A stretch of DNA of 64,000 bases. Source: Flectonema sp. DT1601. Lineage: Eukaryota; Euglenozoa; Diplonemea; Diplonemida; Diplonemidae. The first letter of the stretch is position 1. Each line of letters opens with the position of its first letter. Where the stretch lies: NCBI GenBank assembly GCA_964019425.1, contig OZ025780.1:1847938-1911937 (forward strand), read 5' to 3'. Positions 43,896 to 52,757 of this stretch are shown piece by piece. The notes below the pieces were generated by a model that saw nothing but the letters and a program-made list of their open reading frames with translations, did no database searches and was not told where the DNA came from. A program made the translations under genes and the position numbers.

Positions 43896-46800
43896 TCAGA
43901 GGTCTCCATGGGAAGGGATATCCGCATTCGCATACCAGTGGACATCACGGAGCGCATTCTGTATGGCATATAGAAGGCAGTTACCGTCCGATCCTGTTCG
44001 CCGCATCTCGAGCCCAAAGAGATGCCACATGACGTAGGCGTATTCTTGTGATGGGTGAGTGAATGTTGGATCCAAACGGGTTGCTGAACCGAGGTAAGCC
44101 TGAGGATCGAAGGCAGGAAGTTCCATCCTCTTCCGTTTTCGAGCAACTTCTGAAGGCGCACGCGTCGAAGAAGAAGATGGATCCTTTTTTTGTGCCGCGA
44201 TCTTGTGCCACACGGTGGACAGCGATTCGAGAGATGTTTTTACTCCGAAGAAAGGTTTCAAATTGATGTAGTGGGTGTGCAGGCCCCCTGCCGTTTCGCA
44301 ACTCCACAGGAAGATGACCCTGGAACTCTGCAACAACAGCCATCTGAGTTCTTCATGCACGGTTCTCTGTGAAGCCCCCTCCTCCTCCTTCTTCTCTGGG
44401 AAGGTAACGATCTGACTGAGGCCGTCTTGTTTCAGCAGCACAATGTCTAACTGCAGGATTCTGGAAGCCGCGTCGACTGCTCGATCCGTGAGCCATGCTG
44501 ATCTCCAACTGCTGTGTTCGGAATCCGATGATGATGATGATGATGATGATGGGCAACCGTCGTCACTTCTCTGCTGCTGCTCATCTAAGAGTTGTATCTG
44601 CTGACCGATATACTTGCGGAAGCTTTCCGGATCCGAAGTGATGGAAGCAGTATCCACAAACCACGCGGAATCACCGAGCGCAGTGCAGATGGCGGAATGC
44701 AGACAATCACAGTCAGCCTTGGTGTTTCCGAGGGCCAAGCCGAAGAGGCTTTGCAGCACATGGTCGTAGACATGCATCGGATACGACCGCTCGCTGTCGA
44801 GGCGCACTCCAGGAGCGAGGTATATCTCAGGGCTGAGCCACTTCGGCAGGCTAAGCCCCGCTGTCTGGTCGGGTTCGAAGGTGTCGGGTATTCTGGTCCA
44901 CTCTTCAACTTGCTGTGAAACGCCGACGAACTGCTGCTCTTTGATGTTTTGTTGCTCTTCCACGACAGCGTCCGGGTCTTGCGGTGCGTCCGTCCACTCG
45001 TGGTACTCTTCGACCCCAGCTGGCCTTGCAACGTTGCCCCTCGCTGCCTTCGAAGCTTCTTCAGCGACTCTGCGGATCTCCGCTCGGGATCGCGGACTGA
45101 GGGGATGGCCGCGGATTGCCTGCTCGACGCTGCTAATGACGTTCAGCTGGACGGGATTCCTGAACGACTCCCTCTTAGCCGGCTGCGTTGCGACGCGAAT
45201 ATCAGCAGCGTGTCGGACGCGCGTAAATGCCACGTAGGCTTGTCCGTGTGCGAAGAACTCCGATTTCGTCAAGTCAAGCCCAAGACGATCAACGGTTTGC
45301 CCCTGGAGCTTATTCACTGTGAGGGCAAACGCATTACGCACGGGAAACTGAACACGCTCCATCTCGAAGGGGACTTTTCCTGGTTCCGGTGTCAGCTTGA
45401 TCCTAGGGATCAGCACGAACTCCCTTGTCCTGCGGTCCTGGCAATAGAGTACTTTCCGGTGACAGCGGATGACCACCAGCCTCGACCCGTTGCAGATGCG
45501 TGCACCGCTTCCGGAGTAAATGTTCCGAGTGCAGATGATCGGAGAGTTCACCTTGAGCAGCAGCTTTTGGGGAGGCAGCCCTGCGGTGACTTGCGACATG
45601 TAGTCCTCGGTGGCCAAGTCAGGCGAGGCAGTCTCGGTGCAGCGATTGGCGGCGATGAATTCGAACACCCTGCCTGGGAAGGTATTGAGGCAAGCAGCGT
45701 TTAGCTCGTCGACGTCGCTGTTGAGTAGGGAGGCAATTGCAACGTTCTCGTCGATGATGCCTTCGTCCAGCTGGGGATACACGAAATTGATGAGGTCTTG
45801 CCGTACGTAGATGCGTTCTCCGGAGTTGCCAATCCTGCCGTACAATCGTGTCCAGCCGTTGATGTCACAATTAACACCCTTCCCGAGGCCCTGAGTCCAC
45901 TTCAAGTAACCCTCATCCTGAATCCGCATGCTCTTTGTCAACTCCACCGCCTGAAACCCGTCACCACCCCAGAGATACGATGTATGAAGCGAAGCATTTA
46001 AAGCAGGCATGTCGCCATCTGCCCTCACAATCGGAAGTGTCTGCTGTAAGTCGGCGATGATAATCATGGGGCACCCTCCGAACCGCTTGTTCCACTTGTG
46101 TGAACGGATGCGACGCATGGTCCTGTCGAGCAACTCAAAATGGCGGCGGTCCGTCATTCCTGCTTCGTCCCATAAGATGCAACTGCACTCCTGCAGCGCC
46201 CTCCACTGCTTGCCGTATTCTGTGATGTTGAGCACCTGCAGTTGTTGGTTGTCGTTCAGGACGATGGGGAGTCGGAAGCGCGAGTGAGCGGTTGTTCCAA
46301 GCTCGAGCAAGGTAGCGGCAATTCCCGTCGAAGCAACCGCAATCACACTCCGTGGTACACAGATTCCCTGTTCTCCGCGGGTACTCCTCGCCCAATTCAG
46401 GAAGCAGTTGGCAAGAAATGTTTTACCGGTTCCAGCTGGGGCCTGCACAAAGATGGTGTCACCTGCGCCGCCTCCCTCTGCCTTGCGAACCGCGTTCTGC
46501 AGCATCTCCAACGCCGCAGATTGGTCGCGGTTGCTGCTTCGGATGAGTACCGCACTCTTTTCGTAGGCAGAGTAGTATTCCTCGGCCTTCCTCCTAGCAA
46601 GCATGACCCCCATTGGGATGGACACTCCTCCGGTCGGCAGCGGCAGCGGAAGCTCTTCGTCGAGATTAACCATCGGCAACCCATCCTCGTTGCTGAGTAG
46701 CTGGTGGATGTCGAGAATGCACTCGCGCTCGCGCTCGGGTGGGATGAATCCAACACCGTGAACCTCCTCTTGCAGCTGCCGCTCCTGCGCGCTGAGACGC

Positions 46801-49800
46801 TCGTCGTAGCACATCTTGCCTCTGAATCGCTCCCAAGCGCCCTTGATGCAGTTGAGCATCCCGCAGCTGATCAGAACGGCGAAAAGGTACCGAACATACA
46901 TCGAGGAGTAGCACTTCGCTGCTTCGAGCGCCGACTCCGCCTCCTTGTCGTCGAGAAAGAGCCCAAGTGCTGTCGCAGCAGCCAGCATCGTGTCGTGAAC
47001 CACGCCGTCGACCGTCATGGCATCATCGAAGCTCTTCAGGCCTGGGCGCGCGTTGAGGATCAGCCGCAGGCAATACGCTTCGGTGTCACGGGGTGATACC
47101 CAAAAAATCCTGCCTATTTGAACGTCGGTCCAGCGCCTACCTGTTGTGTCCTTGCGCCGGAAGCGAGATTCTTCGCGCGAATACTCATATCCTTGGCGCA
47201 GCTTCCACTCACCCTTGACGTAGCTAAAATAGGTGGGGAAGTCGCGGTACAACAGGGTGCGACAACCGTCGGATTGGTTCTTGTCGTTGAAATTGAACCA
47301 AGCCAGCAGTGTGGTGCTTTTGGACGCGACCTTCTCGGCCAACTCATCCACGGTGTCGTCGCTGTTGAAGAAGATGGTCTCCTTCCCCTTGACGTGGATG
47401 TCAAGCCGTTTGACAGCTGGGACGTTGGAGTGTTGAGGCATGCTCAGAAGGCGGCCCGCAGCCTCGCAAGAACCCATGACCCTTGCATTCTGGTACTGGG
47501 TCACTTCGTCTTGCACTTCCCTCGCACCTTCCTGCTTCAAGACAAAGCTCAGTCCAGGCTCTGCCTTCGTAATGTACTTGAATAAGTACCCGACGCAGTC
47601 GCCCATGCCGTTGGTTAACTCGACGTTGATGTGAGTTTGGTACCTCATCATCAAGCCGGCGTTGTAGGGAACCACCCATTCGTTCCCCTGTCCTCTGTGA
47701 GTGGTGACGCCTGTCCGACGTCGGCGAATGGTCGAGAACCCGGACACACCTATGTGCGATATGTCCGTGAATGGTTTCGGGAAGTTGTTCTTGCAGTAGA
47801 GTTTCCCATCCTTCCCTTGCTTGTGGCACGGGCAGATCACGCCCTGGCGAGAGCAGTCGTTGTGCACCATCTTCGAAGCAATGAGGCTGTAGAGGGCTGG
47901 CTGCCTTACCGGGTCGGGTAGTTCGGCATGGACCACCGAGTCGATGTCCTCAGCTGCTGCTGGTGGATGCTTGTTCCAGGCGAGGAGGTGCATGTGCGGA
48001 AGTCCCCGCTGCTGATACTCGTAAACCCAGACAATGGCGTTGTTCTTGCCGAGAACCCCGCTTCGGATGTCTTCGCGCAGAGCACGTGCCTTGCCGTCCC
48101 AGACACGCATGATGAGCTCCGGTCGGTCGTTGGGTCTCTGGTTCAAAGCCTCCCCGCCTTCTCGCAAGATCTGCTGGATCTCCGGCCACTGGGTGTTGCA
48201 TGTCATGGTGACGAAGAAGGTTGGTTTGCCGTATTTCGCCATGATCGCAAGCGCGTCTTCCCGCAGCTCTCTCTTCCCGCGGGGTCCGCCTTTGAACGAA
48301 ACCGGAAGAATGATGCGTCGGTTTTCGATTGCGGTGGCTGCCTCATTCTGCTGCACCGCCTGCCTGACGTCGCTGGCCGCCGCCTTCCTGCTGTGCCGAG
48401 CTCCAAAGGGTGATCGATACCAGTTGAGACGCAGATGCTCTGCACGTGCCGCCATGTCCAGTATGTACACCTGGGTCAACTTGCCAAGGCGCAGGAGCAT
48501 GTTCTTTCCAGTCCTGAGAGGCCGTTCAAACATGTGAAATCCACCGTACTCCGTGGCACTCACGAAGGAGCGCCTGCTGTTATCAGTGTTTTCGGCAGCA
48601 TAATCGCCATTGTAATCTACCTCACGGCCAGCGTCGCTGTTGTTGTTTCGGGGACGAAATCTCCTGTACTTGCCTAAACCCCAACCGCAGTGGAAGACAC
48701 GCACTGCATCTTCCTGACCACCACCGCTGGCCTTCCACTCCCAAGACGGGGTGGGAAAGATCACGGGGTAACTCAGAATCTCGTACAACGGATCTTTCTC
48801 ATCAATGAACAGCTTCCGACTTCGTGGGGCGGGTACCGATGCCGAATCTCCAAAAAACAACGTGATCTTCCGATTGTCCCTCTTGATGGAGTCGTGGTCC
48901 AGGTCGAGGACGATCCTGATCTCGTCGAAGAACTCCTTCGAGGTGTGATCTTCTGCACGGGACGGCTGGTGGCGCTCAAGGTTTATGCTGATGGCTATAT
49001 CTGTCGTTCTACGGTCCCCGTCCTGTTCCTTCGCCAGCGCTTTCTCAGCAGCATCGAGGCACTCTAGGAAGGGGTGCTGCCTGTTGCTGCTCCCTTTTCT
49101 GATGATGACTGCAAGGCGTTTTGCGAAGCCGTGCTCCGTCCCTAACTTGCGGATTTGCGAGTTTGCGTTGTCGAGGTCGCCAGCAATGTACCAGCTTTGT
49201 CTCGGGTTGGTTTTGTCAATCACGGGATCGGTGATGTGATGTGTCCTGCCCTGAATGGAAACTGACTGGGGACCTGTTGGCTTGGATAGGCAGCTGCGAC
49301 GCATCAGCGGAACAGCGAATGACAACCTGCTGTTGACAATGTGCGAGACGCTGCGAAACTTTGATGTCTTCAACATGTCCTCGACTTCGGGGTGGATGGA
49401 GATAAGGTCAAGCTTCGAGGCAGTCCCTGCCGCGCAACACCGTGATGAAGGCTCATAGCAATAGCGCTCAGCCCCGCACCATTCGCACAAAGTGGGGTCA
49501 AGCTGCAGTGGGTTGTACCGAAAATGTGGCAGTTCCGAAATTGGTGTGGGGGATTCGTTCACTTCATCAAGCGTGATGCAACATGACCCATGCAACTTCC
49601 TTCTCCTTCGTCGGAATCTCCTAGGTCTCTTCCATCCTTCCTGGTCTCCCACTGCCAAGGCTGCCGTTCGTTCAACATCTATCTCCTTGTCCTGAATCTC
49701 CGATCGAACACAGCGCTCAAGGAGTCGCACCCTCTCAGGAATTAGCATCCCACAGATCTCAGCTGCTTCGCGCATTCTGAACACTTCCCTTGCACTGACA

Positions 49801-50678
49801 GCCATGTCGGCCTTTATCTGGGTGTTGAATCTTTCTTCCAACAGGCGACGTCCGATGGCAATCCACCAGCCAGTCAATGCACTGAACTTGGCAGCGATTC
49901 CTTGTTGCTGCCATGCACGTATTCCCTCCAGCGGGCGCACTGCTGTGGTGGTGGTGGCTGGCGATGAAGTGTTCTTCCTTCTTGTCATCGAAGTGATGGC
50001 GACAACACCTGCAAGCAAGATGATTGTTGAAGCGGATGCTGTAGCTGAAAGACGGATGTGAGACTTGTACCGAACACCGTTGTTGCCATCGAATCGAAAG
50101 GGGTTCATGTAGCAGGCAAGTATGTGTTTACTAAGACCTCTTGGATCGAAGCTTCTTTCACAGTAACCACACTTCCTTTTACAGGCCTTTTCATGTTCTT
50201 CCAGGGCTACCAATGTTCTGAGTGGCGACCCACAGTTCTTGCAGTGATTCTGCTGACCGAACTGGTTGCGAAGTGCAAGGGAAGCAACACATGGAGCATG
50301 CCTGCCTGCGACGGTGTCAGCCACCGCATGTTGCATCTGCTTCAAGATAGCTTCAATTTGCGAAAGGTGTGCACCTGATTTGAGGACGGTATCCACAATC
50401 ACAGTAAGCCTGCCGATAAGCGCAGCACAGACATTCTTATCATTGTTGTTGTTGTTCATTCCTCCAGGCAGTTGTTGCAGTAAGTGCCACCATTTTCTTG
50501 CCTGCTGGAGTCGGTACAGGCATCCAACATGCTGGTGTGCCTGGAGATGCAGGAGCTTATTGTGGTATGTTGGGAGCTGTGCTGATTCCTTTGTCGCATG
50601 CAACGCCAGAATAGCAGCTGCAAGAACTGCACATGGATACCCTTCTTGGTGGTGGAGGTATAGTATAAAGGTTTCCAT
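43896..50678 (-). CDS. Helitron Rep-helicase-OTU protein (ORF2)
   Basis: 2,260 residues from the ATG at 50678; a later ATG at 50459 overlaps the ORF1 stop and may be the real start. A zinc-binding module lies at ~165-215 (CKNCGSPL, HEKACKRKCGYCERSF, HILAC). Rep: FVTMTCNTQWPEI (~820), HUH motif GLPHMHLLAW (~893), two Tyr in YLFKYITKA (~1029). Pif1 helicase: Walker A APAGTGKT (~1416), CILWDEAGMTD (~1504), NKLQGQTVDRLG (~1793), YVAFTRVR. An OTU-like Cys-protease domain lies at ~1970-2140 (Cys in DCDCLHSAI, His in THYINLKP). A second OTU starts at ~2215 (GSDGNCLLYAI) and is cut by the TGA. Rep and helicase drive rolling-circle transposition; the OTU role is unknown. Confidence 0.88.
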   Translation of the reverse strand: METFILYLHHQEGYPCAVLAAAILALHATKESAQLPTYHNKLLHLQAHQHVGCLYRLQQARKWWHLLQQLPGGMNNNNNDKNVCAALIGRLTVIVDTVLKSGAHLSQIEAILKQMQHAVADTVAGRHAPCVASLALRNQFGQQNHCKNCGSPLRTLVALEEHEKACKRKCGYCERSFDPRGLSKHILACYMNPFRFDGNNGVRYKSHIRLSATASASTIILLAGVVAITSMTRRKNTSSPATTTTAVRPLEGIRAWQQQGIAAKFSALTGWWIAIGRRLLEERFNTQIKADMAVSAREVFRMREAAEICGMLIPERVRLLERCVRSEIQDKEIDVERTAALAVGDQEGWKRPRRFRRRRRKLHGSCCITLDEVNESPTPISELPHFRYNPLQLDPTLCEWCGAERYCYEPSSRCCAAGTASKLDLISIHPEVEDMLKTSKFRSVSHIVNSRLSFAVPLMRRSCLSKPTGPQSVSIQGRTHHITDPVIDKTNPRQSWYIAGDLDNANSQIRKLGTEHGFAKRLAVIIRKGSSNRQHPFLECLDAAEKALAKEQDGDRRTTDIAISINLERHQPSRAEDHTSKEFFDEIRIVLDLDHDSIKRDNRKITLFFGDSASVPAPRSRKLFIDEKDPLYEILSYPVIFPTPSWEWKASGGGQEDAVRVFHCGWGLGKYRRFRPRNNNSDAGREVDYNGDYAAENTDNSRRSFVSATEYGGFHMFERPLRTGKNMLLRLGKLTQVYILDMAARAEHLRLNWYRSPFGARHSRKAAASDVRQAVQQNEAATAIENRRIILPVSFKGGPRGKRELREDALAIMAKYGKPTFFVTMTCNTQWPEIQQILREGGEALNQRPNDRPELIMRVWDGKARALREDIRSGVLGKNNAIVWVYEYQQRGLPHMHLLAWNKHPPAAAEDIDSVVHAELPDPVRQPALYSLIASKMVHNDCSRQGVICPCHKQGKDGKLYCKNNFPKPFTDISHIGVSGFSTIRRRRTGVTTHRGQGNEWVVPYNAGLMMRYQTHINVELTNGMGDCVGYLFKYITKAEPGLSFVLKQEGAREVQDEVTQYQNARVMGSCEAAGRLLSMPQHSNVPAVKRLDIHVKGKETIFFNSDDTVDELAEKVASKSTTLLAWFNFNDKNQSDGCRTLLYRDFPTYFSYVKGEWKLRQGYEYSREESRFRRKDTTGRRWTDVQIGRIFWVSPRDTEAYCLRLILNARPGLKSFDDAMTVDGVVHDTMLAAATALGLFLDDKEAESALEAAKCYSSMYVRYLFAVLISCGMLNCIKGAWERFRGKMCYDERLSAQERQLQEEVHGVGFIPPERERECILDIHQLLSNEDGLPMVNLDEELPLPLPTGGVSIPMGVMLARRKAEEYYSAYEKSAVLIRSSNRDQSAALEMLQNAVRKAEGGGAGDTIFVQAPAGTGKTFLANCFLNWARSTRGEQGICVPRSVIAVASTGIAATLLELGTTAHSRFRLPIVLNDNQQLQVLNITEYGKQWRALQECSCILWDEAGMTDRRHFELLDRTMRRIRSHKWNKRFGGCPMIIIADLQQTLPIVRADGDMPALNASLHTSYLWGGDGFQAVELTKSMRIQDEGYLKWTQGLGKGVNCDINGWTRLYGRIGNSGERIYVRQDLINFVYPQLDEGIIDENVAIASLLNSDVDELNAACLNTFPGRVFEFIAANRCTETASPDLATEDYMSQVTAGLPPQKLLLKVNSPIICTRNIYSGSGARICNGSRLVVIRCHRKVLYCQDRRTREFVLIPRIKLTPEPGKVPFEMERVQFPVRNAFALTVNKLQGQTVDRLGLDLTKSEFFAHGQAYVAFTRVRHAADIRVATQPAKRESFRNPVQLNVISSVEQAIRGHPLSPRSRAEIRRVAEEASKAARGNVARPAGVEEYHEWTDAPQDPDAVVEEQQNIKEQQFVGVSQQVEEWTRIPDTFEPDQTAGLSLPKWLSPEIYLAPGVRLDSERSYPMHVYDHVLQSLFGLALGNTKADCDCLHSAICTALGDSAWFVDTASITSDPESFRKYIGQQIQLLDEQQQRSDDGCPSSSSSSSSDSEHSSWRSAWLTDRAVDAASRILQLDIVLLKQDGLSQIVTFPEKKEEEGASQRTVHEELRWLLLQSSRVIFLWSCETAGGLHTHYINLKPFFGVKTSLESLSTVWHKIAAQKKDPSSSSTRAPSEVARKRKRMELPAFDPQAYLGSATRLDPTFTHPSQEYAYVMWHLFGLEMRRTGSDGNCLLYAIQNALRDVHWYANADIPSHGDL

Positions 50679-51214
50679 TCTGCTGTTCGTGCGTCAGCCT
50701 GGAAGGGATTCCCTGGACAGAATGCAATATGTTTAAAAAGTCGATTTCTCCCAAAGTACAAACCACAGAAACCACAGGTTCCACTGCACTCAGAAGCGTG
50801 CTTCTTTACATATTCAGCAGGGTTGTTGTTGTTGTTGTTGTTGATTCTTCCTGGGTCCGTGAGCTGCAGCCCACAGTTTGTGCACTTGCCTTGCACAATG
50901 GAATCTTGGTACAATAGTCCATCATCGCTGCTGTCATCACTTCCAATCTCGAAGTCCGTCAATATTTCTTCTTGGAAGTCAAACACTGTTGCAACTGCAG
51001 TGGTAGTTGGTGTTACCCTACTGCCTCGTGCAAACTTGCTGGGTGGTTTTGGCAAGCTCCGACCAAAGTCGAAGTCCATCAATCTTGCCAGTGCAGGGGT
51101 CTGTTGTACACTTTGGACCCTGCTGCCTCGTGTAAACATGCTGGGTGGCTTTGGTGCACTCCTTGGCAAGTCCATCAACATTACTACTGGCTTGTTAGCT
51201 GGTTTGTCAGGCAT
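50456..51214 (-). CDS. Helitron ORF1, zinc-finger protein
   Basis: 252 residues from the ATG at 51214. The N-terminus carries two repeats of a short motif (PKPPS-x-F-x-RGSRV). A zinc-binding module (CTNCGLQL ... HASECSGTCGFCGLYF ... HIAFC, then NPF) closely parallels the one near residue 165 of ORF2 (CKNC, CGYC, HILAC, NPF), so the two arose by duplication. The stop overlaps an ORF2 Met codon as ATGA at 50459-50456, and ORF2 is also open for 222 nt inside this gene. It may be a DNA-binding partner of Rep or the first part of one spliced protein. Confidence 0.6.
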   Translation of the reverse strand: MPDKPANKPVVMLMDLPRSAPKPPSMFTRGSRVQSVQQTPALARLMDFDFGRSLPKPPSKFARGSRVTPTTTAVATVFDFQEEILTDFEIGSDDSSDDGLLYQDSIVQGKCTNCGLQLTDPGRINNNNNNNPAEYVKKHASECSGTCGFCGLYFGRNRLFKHIAFCPGNPFQADARTAEWKPLYYTSTTKKGIHVQFLQLLFWRCMRQRNQHSSQHTTISSCISRHTSMLDACTDSSRQENGGTYCNNCLEE

Positions 51215-51228
51215 TTTACTTATTATCA

Positions 51229-51252
51229 CTGAAAAAAACAGGTTAATAAAAC
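51229..51252 (-). promoter_or_regulatory. Splice-acceptor-like site before Helitron ORF1
   Basis: Minus strand TATTAACCTGTTTTTTTCAG: a branch-point-like TATTAAC, a T tract and CAG, 15 bases before the ATG at 51214. It could serve an intron or trans-splicing of a leader; the sequence alone cannot distinguish these. Confidence 0.5.
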
Positions 51253-51594
51253 ATTTTTGAATATCAACAAATGTACAATGTAATAATAAAGTGTGCTACT
51301 GACTGATGTTCTGTCCTGTGCCAAAAAAAAAAAAATGAAATTGAAAAAATGGAATTCAAAGATTTTTCTTTTACTTTTATTGGTTAGATGTGACAAAGTG
51401 GAAATAACTGCAACAAAACTTAACTATAACAAAAAGACAGCTTGGCACCTAAAATTTTCTCCACTCAGGAATTTATGAAGAGGTCAAGAGATAACTATAA
51501 AAAATGTGTTCCCATCTTTTTTAGGAGATCTGTAGCAAAAAAAAACCTGTAGCAAAAAAAATTGAAAAAATAAAATTTTTCAGAAAATATTATA
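51253..51594. repeat. AT-rich repeat family R, copy 2
   Basis: Non-coding. It shares CAGCTTGGCACCTAAAA, GTGTTCCCATCTTTTTTAGG and AGGAGATCTGTAG with 36510-36785. Confidence 0.5.
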
Positions 51595-51864
51595 CTGCAA
51601 CTGGAAATATTACTGCGCGGAAAAAACCGCACTAATTTCCAAATCTGCAAAAAACCGCACTAATTTTTCCACGCAGTAATATTTCCACCGCACTAATATT
51701 TCTGCTCAGAAGTGATTTTTTTTCCAGCTGCATTTTTCTGCTGGTGCCTTACACAGCAAAAAAGCAACCAAATTTTTTTCTACCACCAAGTGGAAAAAAC
51801 CGCACTAATCTTTTCTCAAAAAAACCGCACTAATTATTCAGCGCAGTAATATTTCCAGTTGCAG
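51595..51864. mobile_element. TA-flanked MITE
   Basis: 270 bp with perfect 24-bp terminal inverted repeats: 51595-51618, beginning CTGCAACTGGAAATATTACT, and its complement at 51841-51864. TA stands on both sides (51593-51594 and 51865-51866). Related DNA without the insert exists at 36806 and 52140 (CAGAAAATATTATAAAGG), which shows the pre-insertion state with a single TA. Inside are about five copies of CCGCACTAAT. No ORF. TA duplication fits the Tc1/mariner group. Confidence 0.88.
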
Positions 51865-51866
51865 TA

Positions 51867-52245
51867 AAGGAAAATTTTAAATTGGCAATCATACACCTAA
51901 ATTTCAAAACCATACCAAAAAAAAATTTTCATCACATTTTATACTTTAAGAAAATGGTTACCCATCTTTTCTAGACCTGCTTGGGCACAAAAACCCAGCT
52001 TTCCTTAGGCAAAAATTTTTCTTTGTGTTCAAAAAAAAAAAATTTGAAATTGCTGTAACAAAGGCAAATAACTGCAAAAGTGAAGGAATTAGAGTGAAAA
52101 AAAGATCTGTAGCAAAAAAATTGAAAAAATAAATTTTTCAGAAAATATTATAAAGGAAAATTTTTTTCTGAAGAATTTTTTTTTTAAATTTCCAAATTGG
52201 CAACCATACACCCACAATTTCAAAACCATACCACTTACTAACAAA
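51867..52245. repeat. AT-rich repeat family R, continued
   Basis: It matches 36855-36990 (CATCACATTTTATACTTTAAG, GGTTACCCATCTTTT) and then 36780-36860 again. Only A- and T-rich strings otherwise. Confidence 0.5.
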
Positions 52246-52402
52246 ATTTGTACTCTTTTCCTTGCTGTTTTCTTCTTACTAATTTTCCTGGTTGAAAAAC
52301 ACAAAAAATATGCTGTAACAGGGAATTGAACCCGTGCCACGGCTACCGAATAGACTTAAGGTCGGTGACCATATCCACTCGGCTATGCAGGCCCTGGGAA
52401 AA
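52246..52402 (-). mobile_element. tRNA-Leu-derived SINE, copy 2
   Basis: The minus-strand head aligns along its length with eukaryotic tRNA-Leu(UAA): TAGCCGAGTGGATATGG (A box), ACCGACCTTAAGTC (anticodon arm), GGTAGCCGTGG (variable arm), CACGGGTTCAATTCCC (B box). Acceptor-stem pairing fails, so it is not an intact tRNA gene. The tail shares about 65 bp with the SINE at 25788-25935. Confidence 0.7.
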
Positions 52403-52757
52403 AAAAAATTTTTATTTATTTATTTATTTTAAAAAAAGGGATTTTCCATTTTTTATTTATTTAGTCACATCCCCCCTGTCTTTCCACTTTATTTTTCTTC
52501 ATTCTGAGCATTTTATAAACCATTCACAACAGGTTTATCGAACTTGTATCTGCAATGTGTGCGACCCTGGGATGGAAATATAGGAATTTGGTTATATTAA
52601 TAAGGGAATGACCATCTTCATCCATTTTGTATTGTTAAACTAATTAAGACAAAATTAAGAATTGAACTGAGGTTATCGTTCATTACATTATTTTCAATAA
52701 AATAGAAATGTGAGAAGAACTACGGGATGGGGAATTTGGCGGAACGCAAGCCCCCCT
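52403..52757 (+). mobile_element. Element S, 3' fragment
   Basis: T/A-rich filler to about 52504, then sequence matching 41728-41875 (TTTATAAACCATTCACAACA, GGGATGGAAATATAGGAATT), interrupted by about 55 bp (52606-52670) absent from the other copies. It ends GGCGGAACGCAAGCCCCCC, where truncated Helitron sequence begins. Confidence 0.6.

Larger units (their letters stand above)
42850..51252 (-). mobile_element. Helitron with OTU domains, main copy
   Basis: Minus-strand Helitron-class DNA transposon. Genes: ORF1 (51214-50456), ORF2 (50678 or 50459 to 43896) and an in-frame continuation after one TGA (43877-42891). Rep (HUH, two Tyr) and Pif1-type helicase are complete. I could not fix the element termini: no certain 5'-TC or 3'-CTRR plus hairpin could be assigned by eye, so these bounds cover the genes and the splice-like site only. 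Confidence 0.82.

Noticed and set aside
43896-43898. Nuclear genetic code with TGA as a sense codon
   Set aside because: TGA terminates the EGF genes, the RT frame and Helitron ORF1 at sensible places, so wholesale reassignment is unlikely.
45000-50060. Numerous plus-strand frames of 60-170 codons across the Helitron
   Set aside because: All are shadows of the GC-rich minus-strand ORF2 and recur identically in the truncated copy.
52310-52400. Functional tRNA-Leu gene
   Set aside because: D, anticodon and B-box regions fit, but acceptor-stem ends do not pair and the T stem has a mismatch. The same tRNA head with a shared body elsewhere marks a SINE.
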